From the NCBI GenBank assembly GCA_965153455.1, contig OZ234504.1:4464001-4528000 (forward strand): a DNA stretch of 64,000 nt, in the 5' to 3' direction. The notes beneath the pieces are model-generated. The model was given only the letters and a program-made list of their open reading frames with translations. It was not told the DNA's origin and ran no database searches. The position numbers and the translations under genes are program-made. The stretch comes from Sphagnum compactum. Its lineage: Eukaryota > Bryophyta > Sphagnopsida > Sphagnales. Positions 25,490 through 36,769 of this stretch are shown here, one piece after another (the stretch's first letter is position 1; each line of letters opens with the position of its first letter).

Positions 25490-28400
25490 TTAGTGAACTT
25501 GTCGAATATTAACATTTATCCGAGATTGATTGATATATTGGACAACAGCATCAAGATTACTGCTGCCCTTTTGTGATTCTACTAATCCTGCAAAGTCTGG
25601 CACCTCCGACTGATTTGAGTCCACAAAAATGCGAGGTACACCTGCACATATTTGTTGGCAACACAATCAACAAACCTTGCCTATCCTCAACAGCACAGTA
25701 AAAGCTTGCAGCATGCTACCTTTGTTACATCTCTAATTCTTGTCTCAAAGTGCTTGCAAAGCTCCAATAGTTGGTCTTTGTCAGTAGCAGATATTGTTAA
25801 CAAGTGGTTGAGCATATATATCTGCCTGCATATGTGTGTGTGAGCTGCATTTGAATCACATGTATGTAATAGAGGGATTGTGATTACATACATATCAGCC
25901 CTCTGCATGCATGTAATCACAATCCAGAGGGCTGATAACATCCATGTCTAACTGACCTGCACTCTTCTAGCTGATCATTGAGTTGACAAGTATATTCTTA
26001 GTTATTATAAACCCGTCAAGAGCATGAATACAGAAAAATTTAGAATACCATGGAAGCAGCGACGTGCTGGACCTGCCATTAGCACCACATCTCCACTACG
26101 AACGAACATGGCTGTTGGCAACTCCTCTCTACTTACACCTCCTAGCAGAAAGACAGCCTTGCATCCAAGGCTGGCATAACCACCCCCACATTTGGACCAA
26201 ATCAAATATGATACCATCAGATCTGGAATGAAAAGATTGAATTCTTGGAAGCACCCACATGCTTCAAGATGGTCACAAATATGTGTAACACAATCTTCTC
26301 ACTGACCTCTTGTTCACTGTGTGCAGAGTATGTATGAATCAACTATGTACTGAATGACCCATAAAGGGGCAACATTATTTTGGTGCTCAGCCAGTATTGG
26401 AAACATTCTAGACAAATTCTTGTGCTCAGCAAATAGATTCGCAAATGAGAACTGACAGAAAGAGAGGAATGGGCACCTGATACTAACAATAGGTTTGCTC
26501 CAGTCTGCCTCCATGTCATCAACATGGCCACCCAGCATGTCATCTGCAAATCACCTCCCAGCTTGCTTCAATACCAACCCAGCAAATTTCTAATTGTGTA
26601 GCAACAGAGAGCATTTTAAAAAGTTTTACCTGGGCCATAATAATTCACAATAGCCGCTTCTGCCTTGAACTCTCCCTCTGTCACTGCTGCTTCTGCTAAC
26701 CTTGCTGCCAGCTGAGCAAGGTCTGTTGGAAGCATACTGTAAGGAAGAGACTCATCATACGCCCGCTGCCAAGCAAAATTCCCATCTCAATATCATGCTT
26801 CATATCCCCAACAAGCTAGTAGTACCTACCAACTACACGGAGGAAGAAGATAAACAAAGTTGCTTCATATCCAAAAGCCAGGAAAAAAGAATAGTCTATT
26901 TATGAAGTGTGATGAAGGCCAGGCAACTGGGAAACACCACAATGAGAAAACCAAAGTCGACCAGACCTTAGACCAGTCAAATTGTAGACCAAGGGTGGCC
27001 CAACGCAACTTCCTGAAAAGCAATTCAGCTGGTACCACTTTGGAAAGTTGACCACAAGCTTCTCTCCTATCACAAAATTGCCATGCTTTGGCAGTTGCCA
27101 CGGCACCATCAACATCTGAGGGTCAATTTCCAACAACACATACCTTCATAAGTTTATTTAGAACTTCTCCATGCTTACAATCTAAGTGAACCTAAATAGA
27201 ATTGCCAGATGACCTGAAAATAAGGTTACAGAGATCTACAGATCCAGCAACACATCAGCAAAAAGAAAATTGGAGGAGACCCCAACACTAAAAAGCAGAA
27301 ATATGGAGGAGCAATTTGAACAAAAGCAGAAGTCATGGTGACCTGCAACAGCAACATGTGTGGTAGTGACAAGCTACCATAACATACCAACTGACTTCAT
27401 CAGCTGTTGGCAGTGGGTAGAGGTCAATGTCAGACACTCACCAATATACTGTGTTTCTGTCACAAGACCAGCAGTAATGGGAACACTCAGCCATGATGCT
27501 GCCTAGCTCAACATCCCTGTACTCACAAAGGTTTAACATGTACTGATGTTTCCAAAGTGATCCATCCAGAGCTTGCGTATGTACCTTGTTGAGGAGTTAC
27601 ACAGGAGAGTTTATCTGCCCTTATGGATGTTTCCTGTGATGGGCCAATTTTCTCCAAAGATTCTTTACCAATGTATCTTTGTGTGGCATCAGACTCTGCT
27701 ACTGATGGGAGATGTCGAGTGCTAGAAGCTATCTCCTTCAGAACTTTTCCCTCTTGATAAGCCAGCCAAAGGTCCTTAAGGGGCCCATATATAGCATTGT
27801 GATTAGTACGATTTGGGGGCTGTGGAAAAGTTGTTAAGCTTTCAACAATCCAATGTAGCTGTTGTGCAGCAGAGAGTGCTTCTGGGATAAAGTAAAATCC
27901 TGCATCCACTCATAGCAGTGTATCAGCCTTTTCACTAGACATAATTCTGGAAGACAAAAGCTGCCCTATCTTTCTCTGAAACTGTTAGCTTATATGTGAC
28001 ACAAAACATGACACAAAAATGCACACTTCAACCATAGCTCTGGACCTATCTTTCTCTGAAAATTTTAGCTTTTATCTGACACAAAACCTGACACAAAACC
28101 TGACACAAAACTGCACACTTTAACCATAGATCTGGAGGCACTACTCAAGCTGTTCTCCTCAGCATAAACAAATCTTGCAACTCCACTCCACATTGCACTT
28201 GAGAATCAACCAACCAAAACTGATCAGTGGATTTCTGACAGTCCAAGCTACATTTTACAGTTAGCAAACATTTAATTCTTCTTCACCCCCTAAACCTAAC
28301 CCTAACCCTAACCCTAGAGGTACTTGAGAAAAACCACAATTGAGCTTCATGGTTGTATTGACCCCAAAACTCAGCTACAATTTTTGAATTGCAATTCATA

Positions 28401-29093
28401 AAATGTGAAAGACCTGAAGCTCTATGGCCCTTTGACTGCAAGAGCTAATGCAATTCACATTCTCTTGTGAACAAGAATTCCAAAAGCTATAGAAGGAGAG
28501 AGAAAAGCAGACCAACCGGGATGCGCATCAAGAGTGTAAACAGCCCAATCGAATGGGCCTTCAAAGCGTGAAACACCCTGTACACTACATTTCTGGTGTC
28601 CCAGCACTGCTCCAATCTTTCTGATGTCCAATACTTGATGCAAATCAGTTGCTGGAACCTTCTTCCTGAAAATCAAAGAAACCCACCAAGTGGTTTGACT
28701 TCTCCAAGTACTCTCCACTGATGTAATACATAAAACATTCCCACATCCTACCACATGAATTCTCCAAACGAAATCCAGCACCAATGAATCCTGATGACTG
28801 AGCTGAGTCTCAAAACAACCAGAGCTATAGAAGAAACCCACAAACCCTAATTGTATGAATGCTGCTGCCCCAACACATTCCCCTCAACCGTATGCATCCT
28901 ATTGCTTGAAGCTCAATCCACAGAAAAATTATAGAAAACCACAGGAGATGTATAAGAAACCAAGAAAAGGTTGGTAATTTTACCTAGAGGATTTGGAGAG
29001 AGAGGAAGCTTGGGTATAGCGCTTGTAGTGTTTCTCTGCATTCCTGAAGGCAGTACGCATGTGGGCACCCGCCTGCGCGTCCTCGTATCCCAT
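25490..29093 (-). CDS. ALKBH1: ALKBH1-type AlkB dioxygenase, 8 exons
   Basis: Predicted Fe(II)/2-oxoglutarate-dependent demethylase of nucleic acids. Known ALKBH1 proteins act on tRNA (m1A, and mitochondrial tRNA modification) and reportedly on DNA. Exons on the minus strand are 29093-28984, 28665-28517, 27899-27585, 27115-26967, 26765-26630, 26543-26477, 26170-26049 and 25641-25490. All have GT-AG borders and matching phases, giving 399 aa. The N-terminus carries the family's RTAF-N-AEKHYKRY signature. FPQPPNRTNHNAIYGP lies in exon 3 and LRKLRWATLGLQFDWSK-like text in exon 4. The iron motif is H293-x-D295 with distal H349 (CFHGVPRIF). 2-Oxoglutarate binding residues are R390 and R396 in SRINVNIRQVH at the end. 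The first in-frame ATG after an upstream TGA is at 29,093; a second ATG at 29,060 is possible. The codons between exons 7 and 8 are intron. Confidence 0.93.
25861..25936. repeat. Interleaved inverted repeats in ALKBH1 intron 7
   Basis: Two inverted pairs overlap in A-B-A'-B' order. A is ggattgtgattacat (25,875-25,889) with A' atgtaatcacaatcc (25,911-25,925). B is atcagccctctg (25,894-25,905) with B' cagagggctgat (25,925-25,936). A third shorter pair (tgtatgtaat/attacataca) lies at the left edge. Both main pairs are perfect. Confidence 0.85.
27964..28134. repeat. Local ~85-bp duplication in ALKBH1 intron 2
   Basis: The block 'ctatctttctctgaaa...' through 'gcacactt.aaccatag' occurs twice in tandem (about 27,964-28,046 and 28,047-28,134). 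The second copy has an extra internal 'acctgacacaaa' repetition. It lies between exons 2 and 3. Confidence 0.7.
28287..28317. repeat. Interstitial telomere-like repeat
   Basis: The text is cctaaa followed by three cctaac units and cccta. This is (TTAGGG)-type on the other strand, with one TTTAGGG-type unit. It lies inside ALKBH1 intron 2. Confidence 0.75.
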
Positions 29094-29906
29094 GTAAAAC
29101 CCTCAAAATTCCCCACAACCCAACAAACCTCTATGTCTTGGAGAACTACAAAAGCTCATGTAAAGAAACCAAACAGTACAAAAACAACTTGTAAGAGAAG
29201 AAAGAAATCAACAACAAAATAACATAGCCAAGAAGATGCAAATGAAAGAAAATGAAAAAGCAAGCAAGCTAAATTCTTCTACCACTTGTTAAAGAGGGGC
29301 AAAGTGCAAGCCCTAAAGCGATTTTCCCCCAAGAACCCAGAATCTCCAAGGTCTACAAAAACCCCCCCAAAAGTCTTCGCCCCCCAGAAACCTAGAAGCC
29401 CTTAGGTGTAAGTTAAAGCCCTTGGCTGGGGCTTTACTGTAATAAGGACCCAAGCCTTTAACATAACGTTTGCATGGCACCTACTAAAGTTCCCCCTCTT
29501 GCATAATAGTTCCCCATTTTCAACTGTCGTGCTCTTTAGCCTTCACTCCTTTTGATCGATTAGTTGAGATCGGAAGTATAGGAGAAGGGCCTGTACTCAG
29601 GTCCTTTTCTTATGTAAAGCAAAGCTGGGATTTTTTCACTTTTTAGAAATAGCGACAAGCTGGCTGGTGGTACCTTCAGCTGGTCAGAAGATCCCAGTAC
29701 AGCCTGACTGGTACATGAAAATAGGTTTCTTCAGGCAGCTAATGGAGCTGAAAATACAAAGGAAAAATCCAGGCAGTGCTTTACACGTTGTAGATGAAGC
29801 CATGAAAATTTTCAACACCACCATCTCTAGCTATGATGAAATGGAACAATCAAACGACTGTGAGAACATTGCACTCACAATTCCTAGGATACAATGAAGA
29901 TTATTA
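29094..29906. other. Upstream flank of ALKBH1-like gene and an unassigned open frame
   Basis: The first 300 bp are the probable promoter and leader of the minus-strand dioxygenase gene. At 29,667-29,897 (+) an open frame of 76 codons, without a clear ATG, reads as non-repetitive protein (for example SALHVVDEAMKIF). It ends ten bases before the MITE at 29,907. It could be a captured exon or chance; I do not recognise it. Confidence 0.3.
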
Positions 29907-30119
29907 GGGTGCATTCACACTTGATGTTAAATCAATGTTAATTGAAAATCTAGGTGGAATCTTAGGTGTCACCCAATGTTAAATGTGCAATAGCTAAATG
30001 TTAAGTGAATGTTAGTTTAACATAAAATCTTCATGATAAGTCAGTTTAAGTCTTAAATGACTAGTATGGTGTTAAGGAACTCAACACTAGAGTCCCTAAC
30101 ATCAAGTGTGAACACACCT
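29907..30119 (+). mobile_element. MITE copy 1 (Tourist/Harbinger-like)
   Basis: A 213-bp element has ~22-bp terminal inverted repeats. The left end reads ggtgcattcacacttgatgt; the right end reads acatcaagtgtgaacacacc. It is flanked by TTA on both sides (29,904-29,906 and 30,120-30,122), as expected for PIF/Harbinger-type insertions. The interior is non-coding and shared with the copy at 39,262. Confidence 0.85.
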
Positions 30120-30122
30120 TTA

Positions 30123-32400
30123 AAATATGATTATGCAAGATAGAATAGCCTCCCTCAAAACTTTGGGCAAGGAATGTGTGTTGCAATTGAAGATTTTTTA
30201 AAAATAGACTCATTTTTCCAACCACCACATATGAAGGATTTCATGGATGAGGGACATCATATTTTCAACTTGGAACTGGCTTCACTCCATGTAATGGAAG
30301 AACCCATTCAATGAACAATGGTGACTTTGCAACTCTTGAGCTTGAAGTAAGGTGCAATGAAAACCTTTTTGAACCAATTAGAATATGTTGGCATTGAATA
30401 ATGGATTCCAATTTTGACAAGAAAATTTGACTTATCCACAAATAACTAATGCATTACAAATAAATTAATCATGATTAAATAAATAGACCACTTTCACAAC
30501 AAAACAATTCTTGGATGGCAATACACCAATTGGTCAAATATTAGTATTTTACAATCCATGTTTTAATGTTTTGAATGTGAATTGCATAATTGTCATCAAA
30601 ATTCATGCTAAACCTTAGTATGGTGTTATTCATTGATTCATGTTATGATGCAATTAGTTTCAAATTTTTGTGTTCATGTTCAAAGTTTCAAGCAAAATGG
30701 TTGTAGGAAAAAAACCAAAATGAACCACATCCCAGCATTAGCAAAATTTTGTATATTTCAATGAAGGTTGTGGCAAGAAGTGGAGCCACCATTTTTTCCA
30801 TTCATCCAAGCATGGGATGTTTCCTCTTAAAGTTTCGAGGTAAAAGGCAACCCAAGGGTGATGATTGATGAAAGTTTATGATCACTTGCCAAACATTTCG
30901 TGCTCCATTAATTGATTAGAATATTTATCTAGCTTTCAAAATTTATCTAGAATATTTATCATTTTTGACCTAAAATGAACATCAAAATACATGTAATGCA
31001 TCTACATAGTAAGGTCCATGAAATCATATTAAGCATATACTAACCTTAACATGGGTGTGACAATGGTCTCATTATAGCAATCAAATTTTCTAATTGAATG
31101 TATGCAAGTTTAACAACATGGTAATAATCAAACGTTGGGCTTCAACTTTGAACTAAAGTGATTAGGCCACTTGAGTAACCCCAACTATCTAACATTCATT
31201 CTAATATTTAGGTGATAATTAAGTTTGTTTTTAATGAAAAAAATTAAACATTTTTTGAAATTGAAAAATAATATTGCAAAACAAATTTGACCTAAAAATA
31301 TCCAATATTGTAACTATATTAAAATAGTTAATAGGAATATATGAGGGCATCATTCGATACATACAAATGTTATTTTGATTGCACCAAAAACATATTAAAA
31401 CCATTGTGCATTTATTGGGAATGTTTCTTATTGGATATTGAATCATATATTGTTATTCAAATGACATACTAAATATTATACAATGTCCTTGGTAACATTG
31501 TTTTTCTATAGACCCAACAACATACATTTATTATTTCTTAGGTTTTTTTATACCTTATAAATTCACGTGTGGAATTCAATGAAAATCATGGAGATTGCGT
31601 CGATGGTATCTGAAATTATTTTGGATAATTCAAGTTGAAAAACATGAGATCACCACAACTTGGATGCATGCAATCTGTAAAAGGTAATGTTCTCATGTAT
31701 GTTATTACTATTGGCAATGTTTTGCGTAGTTTATGGCCATTTCCAATGCTTCATCTATGCTTGTTGCATTATTACTCTGCAATCCACAAACACACCAATT
31801 TCAAATAAGTTTAAACACAATGTTTATTTTTAACATTTTAGATATCTTGCAAATTCCCCAATATTGCATTCAAAATAAAATGTTCTAAAAGCATTGATAC
31901 CACCATTGGAAAACACATAAATAATATAAATGAACACACAAAAATATGTTTACACGTTTAAAAATATCATAACTTTTCCAAGTAAAAAATTTCAAGTATC
32001 ATATTCATGAATATTTTAACTATAAAATGATATTCAAATAGACCATCACTAAAATTTCAACAAATCAATACATATTTGAAATCATTTCAAAGTTACCAAC
32101 CTTAAAGTAGAATTCATTTTATTTTTCACATTATTTCAAAAACTCCCCTTTGGAATTTTAATTTACAACACCCCTTATAACATTTGTTGCATGAAAAAGA
32201 AGAAATGATTAAAAGTGATTAAAAACCTACAACCAAAATCAAGAGAGGAAAGATAAATCATCAATCGCCCAATCACTAAAAAAAAAAACCAAACCTTTAC
32301 ACACACTTTACCCATTCATCAATTATGGTAATCAAACTCCCAATGAATATTGAACTAATAACAAATATTGTGCAATTGATATTCTTTGATAATTAAGCTT
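30123..32400. other. AT-rich intergenic, no gene seen
   Basis: No exon chain, RNA gene or array can be supported. The open frame at 31,231-31,446 (-) is low-complexity AT-driven sequence. Confidence 0.55.
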
Positions 32401-33620
32401 GTGTTGGGAACATGGTTTCAACAAGAGAGGTGAAATTGTGGGGAGAAGTTCATTAAGGTTTGTGATGAACATGATAAAGACATAAAAAGTTTCAAACCCA
32501 GCTTGTGATGGAAGCATGAAGTGTGAGGATGGTTGGAAAAATGTTGAAATTGTGGTGAATGTGACAAGAACATGTTTAAGGTCTCAAACCATGGATGTTT
32601 TAGGAACATGAAACATGCATTGAAAATAAGGAAAATTTGTGATAAACATGACAAACAAACATTAAAGTTGAAGGTTTCAAATCAAGCTAATGTTGAACAT
32701 GGGTGATAAGAGGAAGGTGAACATATGAAGCACATGTTAAAGTTTAAAGTGTCATATTCAAGCATGTGCTAAAAACATGGTCATGAATAGGACAAAATTC
32801 CAATGAATGTGATGATAAGCACAAGTTAAGGTTAAAGAGCCCAAACCCAAGCATGGGTTGGGATCAACATGAAATGGGAACATGTTCAAATTGACGGTGA
32901 AAGTGTCGTGAAAATAATGACAAGCAAACCTTAAAGTCAAGGAGCCCAAACCAAGCATGGATTGGGAGTATGGTCAAGAAGAGGGTGAAATTGTTGTGAA
33001 CATGATAACAAGCACGTTAGTGTCTAGGATCCCAAACCATGGGGTTTGGACACATGGTTTGAGAGGGAGCATCATCAAAAGGAAGGTGAAATTGTTGGGA
33101 ACAAAACAAGTTTATTAGAGTTCAAGGTTTTAAGGTAATGTTAGGATTTTGGATCAAACCGTGCATGAGTTTGGATGCATGGTTTGGGAGTGTGAAAATC
33201 CATGAAAAGGGTGAAATTGTGGGGAACAAAATAAGCTTTTTAAAGTTCAGGGTTGTAGGGTAATGTTAGGTTTTTGGATCAAACCACACATGAGTTTGGA
33301 TGCATGGTTTGGGAGCATGAAAAAACATGAAGAGGGTCAAATTGTGGTGAACAAAAAAAAAACTTCTTAAGGTTCAACATTTTAGGGTAATGTTAAGATT
33401 TTGGATCAAACCATGCATGAGTTTGGATGCATGGTTTGGGAGCATGAAAAAGCATGAGGAGAGTGAAATTGGGTGAGCAAAAGAAGTTTTTTGAGGTTTA
33501 GGGTTTTAGGGTATGAGGAGGGTGAAATTGTGGTGAGCCAAAGAAGCTTTTTTAGGTTTAGGGTTTTAGGGCATGAGAAGGGTGAAATTGTGGTGAGCCA
33601 AAGAGCTTAGGGTTTTAGGG
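32400..33620. repeat. Degenerate tandem array with ~120-bp higher units
   Basis: Text of the type 'ttttggatcaaaccatgcat' then 'gagtttggatgcatggtttg' recurs near 33,150, 33,270 and 33,395. It alternates with 'gagggtgaaattgtggtgaac'-like text. Weaker versions ('aaacccaagcatgggttggga') extend back to about 32.4 kb, and shorter units ending 'gggttttaggg' follow to 33.62 kb. The array lies immediately downstream of the AlaRS-like exons, where the last exon of that gene would be expected. Confidence 0.7.
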
Positions 33621-33625
33621 GAATG

Positions 33626-33629
<4 letters not shown>

Positions 33630-33658
<29 letters not shown>

Positions 33659-33680
33659 TGTGTGTGTGTGTGTGTGTGTT
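33630..33680. repeat. (GA)n(GT)n compound microsatellite
   Basis: About 12 GA units are followed directly by about 11 GT units, within the putative intron or 3' side of the AlaRS-like gene copy. Confidence 0.9.
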
Positions 33681-33712
33681 TTTTTGTTTTTGAGTGTGTT
33701 TTTTGTGGGTAC

Positions 33713-35337
33713 CTGTCCCATTGCAATGCCTCCTTTGACGAACACTGTTGCCCCGTCGATGGGTTGCAAGGCGACGTGGAGCCAGTCGAGCACCCGGAAA
33801 CCTCTTTTTGCAGCGACCTGTGGCACACCTGCACACACAATCGCTCCCAGTTTTTTCACCTCCTCGACGCTGAACATCATCACTGCCAAATCCTGTCTCC
33901 ACGAGAGTGCCCATCACCATCAGCGAATTCATTCATTCATGCATTCCAAACCGGCACCAACAAAACAAAAAAAAGTTTTACCGATCCGCGAGCCGTGTAG
34001 CAACCAAGCTGGAGCATACAAAATGAGCGGATTGTACTGCAGAATCGCAGTACTAACTTCGTTGCAGTTTCATGCTTCTTGTAGATCAATATGATGGTTA
34101 CTACTGCTCATGGCAAGTTTAATGCAAATTCTAGTACTCTTTTTGCAAAGAGATTTGTGGACAGACAGACAGACATTGGAATAAAAGGAGCATGATTCGG
34201 TGCTGATCTAGTTCTCAGGAATGCAGCAATCCCATTTCTGCGCCACGCCCAATTTCAAAGCGAGAGAGAGAGAGAGACTGGTAACTTGCTAACCTTTTGA
34301 TTGTTCATGATCGCCATGACCGCCTCTCGGAGTGCATTGGTGTCGAGGCCCACATTGACCTGGACAACACAATAGATGTCGTTTCGGGCAACTGCTTCAT
34401 CAGCCAAGCGCATGGCTGATCTCACAGCCTCCTCTAACGACGGTGAAGCCGCCACCATCGCCGACGTTAACAAGTTCATGCCTACAGCGGCCTTCTGTGC
34501 CGCTCTGATTCGATCCTGTCGAGAGACATCAATAAATGATACGAAGAGAAAACAAATTTTGGGCAATCGAAGCCTGTATTTGCAACAAGTCTACAACAAG
34601 GATTTTCAGCAGCTACGACAACCTCAACACTGCGCCGATAGCAGCAAAAAAGACCAACATGTACAAATTTCATTTCAGGACTAGTAGCTGGTGTCAAGAG
34701 GTCGATCATCGAAGTAAAAAGTACTGTTCGTCGACAATGCAAAGTCGGACTGCAGGAGGGGGTTACGCACTACGCACCTGGAGCTCATTGAGACGAGCAC
34801 GAAACTCTGCCTTCTTGGCTGGTGGAAGAACAGATGTGTCTAACAGATTTCTCAACGATACAATTTCCTATCACATGGATCACTCACCACCATTTCAGTT
34901 TCATGCATGGGCTAGTCCCGAGGATGAGATCAAAGCCAATGACATATATATATAATGTTGTTAGACAACTCGGGTTTCCAACCAAATGTCGCAAATACAC
35001 ATGAACAGCGATGTCAGAGCCTCAAATGATTGCAATGGCGCTTGATACCCATGAAGCTCTAAAAACAACAGAACACCCAATGCGAAGTTCCTCCTAGAAA
35101 AGAAAAAACATGCTCTTGACAAGCAAATAGAAGACTTTGTTATGAGACTAAAGTAGAGCTCCACATGAATCAGCTGGTTCCAGCGGTTTTTTTTTCTGGT
35201 TTTTTTTTTTTTTTTTTTTTCCGAGGGGTTTTCATGGGTTAACGAGAAACAACCCGACTGAGAGCAAGTTGCAGATTCTTCTGGCTGGGTGTCATCGCTC
35301 GGTTGATGCCTGCACTGTTGTTCGCCGGTTCCCCCAT
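33713..35337 (-). pseudogene. Alanyl-tRNA synthetase C-terminal region, detached exon set
   Basis: Minus-strand exons 34867-34778, 34515-34294 and 33892-33713 join in phase 0 with GT-AG borders. Their 164 codons resemble the coiled-coil plus C-Ala end of plant cytosolic/organellar AlaRS. Segments include LLDTSVLPPAKKAEFRARL, VNVGLDTNALREAVMAIM, then IVCAGVP and KGGIAMGQ. Two possible upstream exons (35337-35254, starting with ATG, and 35093-35049) also fit in phase 0 but are not recognisably AlaRS. The class II catalytic domain, editing domain and final exon are not found in flanking DNA: upstream is AT-rich DNA and a 117-bp array, downstream is a microsatellite and tandem repeat. Introns are retained, so this arose by segmental duplication, not retroposition. 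All exons lack stops, so expression of a small C-Ala protein remains possible. AlaRS assignment rests on remembered family sequence. Confidence 0.7.
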
Positions 35338-35491
35338 CCTACAAAGCTGTCAAGAGCAATTATTCAGAAACTTAGAACCAAAAACAAATTCCAATCTTTT
35401 TATACAAGGAGAATTTTACACAAGCAATTGCAAGCTCGACCAAAGTCAAGAGATAATCGACGGGATCTAGAGCTCAGTCATGCCCGGCGAG

Positions 35492-35516
35492 CTCTCTCTC
35501 TCTCTCTCTCTCTCTC
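35492..35516. repeat. (CT)n microsatellite
   Basis: About 12 CT units ((GA)n on the minus strand). On the minus strand it lies upstream of the first possible exon of the AlaRS-like fragment, a position where GA-rich leaders are common in plants. Confidence 0.9.
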
Positions 35517-35519
35517 AAG

Positions 35520-36300
35520 TCGTCAAGTAAATTCTCCACAACATTGACAATTTCAAGCTGTCGTCTCTCTCCTCTTGCAGCAGCGCTTTTGCAGAATTCC
35601 ACCCCCCCAAAAACCAAAAGAGTTATGATAAAAATGCAGCTGAGCTCGAAATTGTCAAAAAAAATTCGCAAGAGAATGTCAAGCTGCTGCTGCTGATGAC
35701 GATCCTTATTGTTGTCGTTGTGATCCCACCACAAATCCTTACGAGACGCGACTCTTGCACCCCGCGACTCTTTGCTGCAGCGTCAAGAGGCACGACTCGT
35801 GAGGAGCCCATCAGACAAGGAAGGAGGAGGAAGGAGCATTCCATTACCAACTCTACAACAGTACCTTCATGGATGTAATAATCCCTACTTTGTTTCATGG
35901 ATGTACTAATTTCATCCAGGAGGCCACAAAGATTCTAATTATTTTTACTTTTTTTGTTACTGGGGCCTATTCAATTTGAGGTCATTTTTTTAACTTTTTG
36001 TGCATTTTCTGTGTGTAAATTTTTTGTTTGCTCACAGTTTGTCTTGAAATATTTTTCTTCTAGAGATAGTCTTTTTATTATTGCTTTGATTATTCATTAA
36101 AGAAATTTTAATTTATCATATTAGACAATTTAAGAAAATAAACTGCCCTAAACCCTAAACCCTCACCCAAAACTGGGCAAGCCCAAAAACAGCTTCCCAT
36201 CTTCACATATAACTTTTTTATTTTGTTCAAAAATATAAGTTGGCTTAATCCTCTGTTCACATTACCAACTTTGAAGAGAATTCCCCCAGGAGCTGAACTT
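35520..36300. other. Unassigned, moderate-GC then AT-rich
   Basis: From 35.5 to 35.9 kb both strands have short open frames with non-random-looking composition (minus: KSAAARGERRQLEIVNVV; plus: a hydrophobic stretch). I could not connect them to exons of a known family. From 35.9 kb the DNA is AT-rich and contains two CCCTAAA units near 36,147. Confidence 0.35.
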
Positions 36301-36768
36301 GAATTGGATGAATGTCATTGAACTCCATATATAGTTGCTTATCAAGTTCACGTGAAATCATCCAACAACTCAAATTACATCGATTTGACCTTTAGAGGTT
36401 CAAATTGGTATGTTTAGGAATTGGATGAATGTCATTGAACTCCATATATAGTTGCTTATCAAGTTCATGTGAAATCATCCAACAACTCAAATTACGTCGA
36501 TTTGACCTTTAGAGGTTCAAATTTGTATGTTTAGGAATTGGATGAATGTCATTGAACTCCATATATAGTTGCTTATCAAGTTCACGTGAAATCATCCAAC
36601 AACTCAAATTACATCGATTTGACCTTTAGGGGTTCAAATTTGTATGTTTAGGAATTGGATGAATGTCATTGAACTCCATATATAGTTGTTTACCAGGTTC
36701 ATGTGAAATCATCCATCAACTCAAATTAGGTCAAATCGATCTTTAGGGGTTCAAATTTGTATGTTTAG
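36301..36768. repeat. 4 x 117-bp tandem repeat
   Basis: Units begin with gaattggatgaatgtcattg at 36,301, 36,418, 36,535 and 36,652, giving a constant period of 117 bp. Copies 1-3 are nearly identical; copy 4 is more diverged. There is no long open frame. The array ends in 'tttagggttttagggttta', a telo-box-like tail. Confidence 0.95.
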
Positions 36769-36769
36769 G

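Noticed and set aside
25687-25941. 84-codon minus frame with a plausible-looking segment (DQLLELCKHFETRIRDV)
   Set aside because: It lies between exons 7 and 8 of the ALKBH1-like gene; those exons join in phase without it and the true C-terminal SRINVNIRQV is in exon 8.
33623-34094. Plus-strand frames of 125-144 codons opposite the AlaRS-like exon
   Set aside because: They are antisense shadows of the minus-strand exon at 33,713-33,892 plus microsatellite translation.
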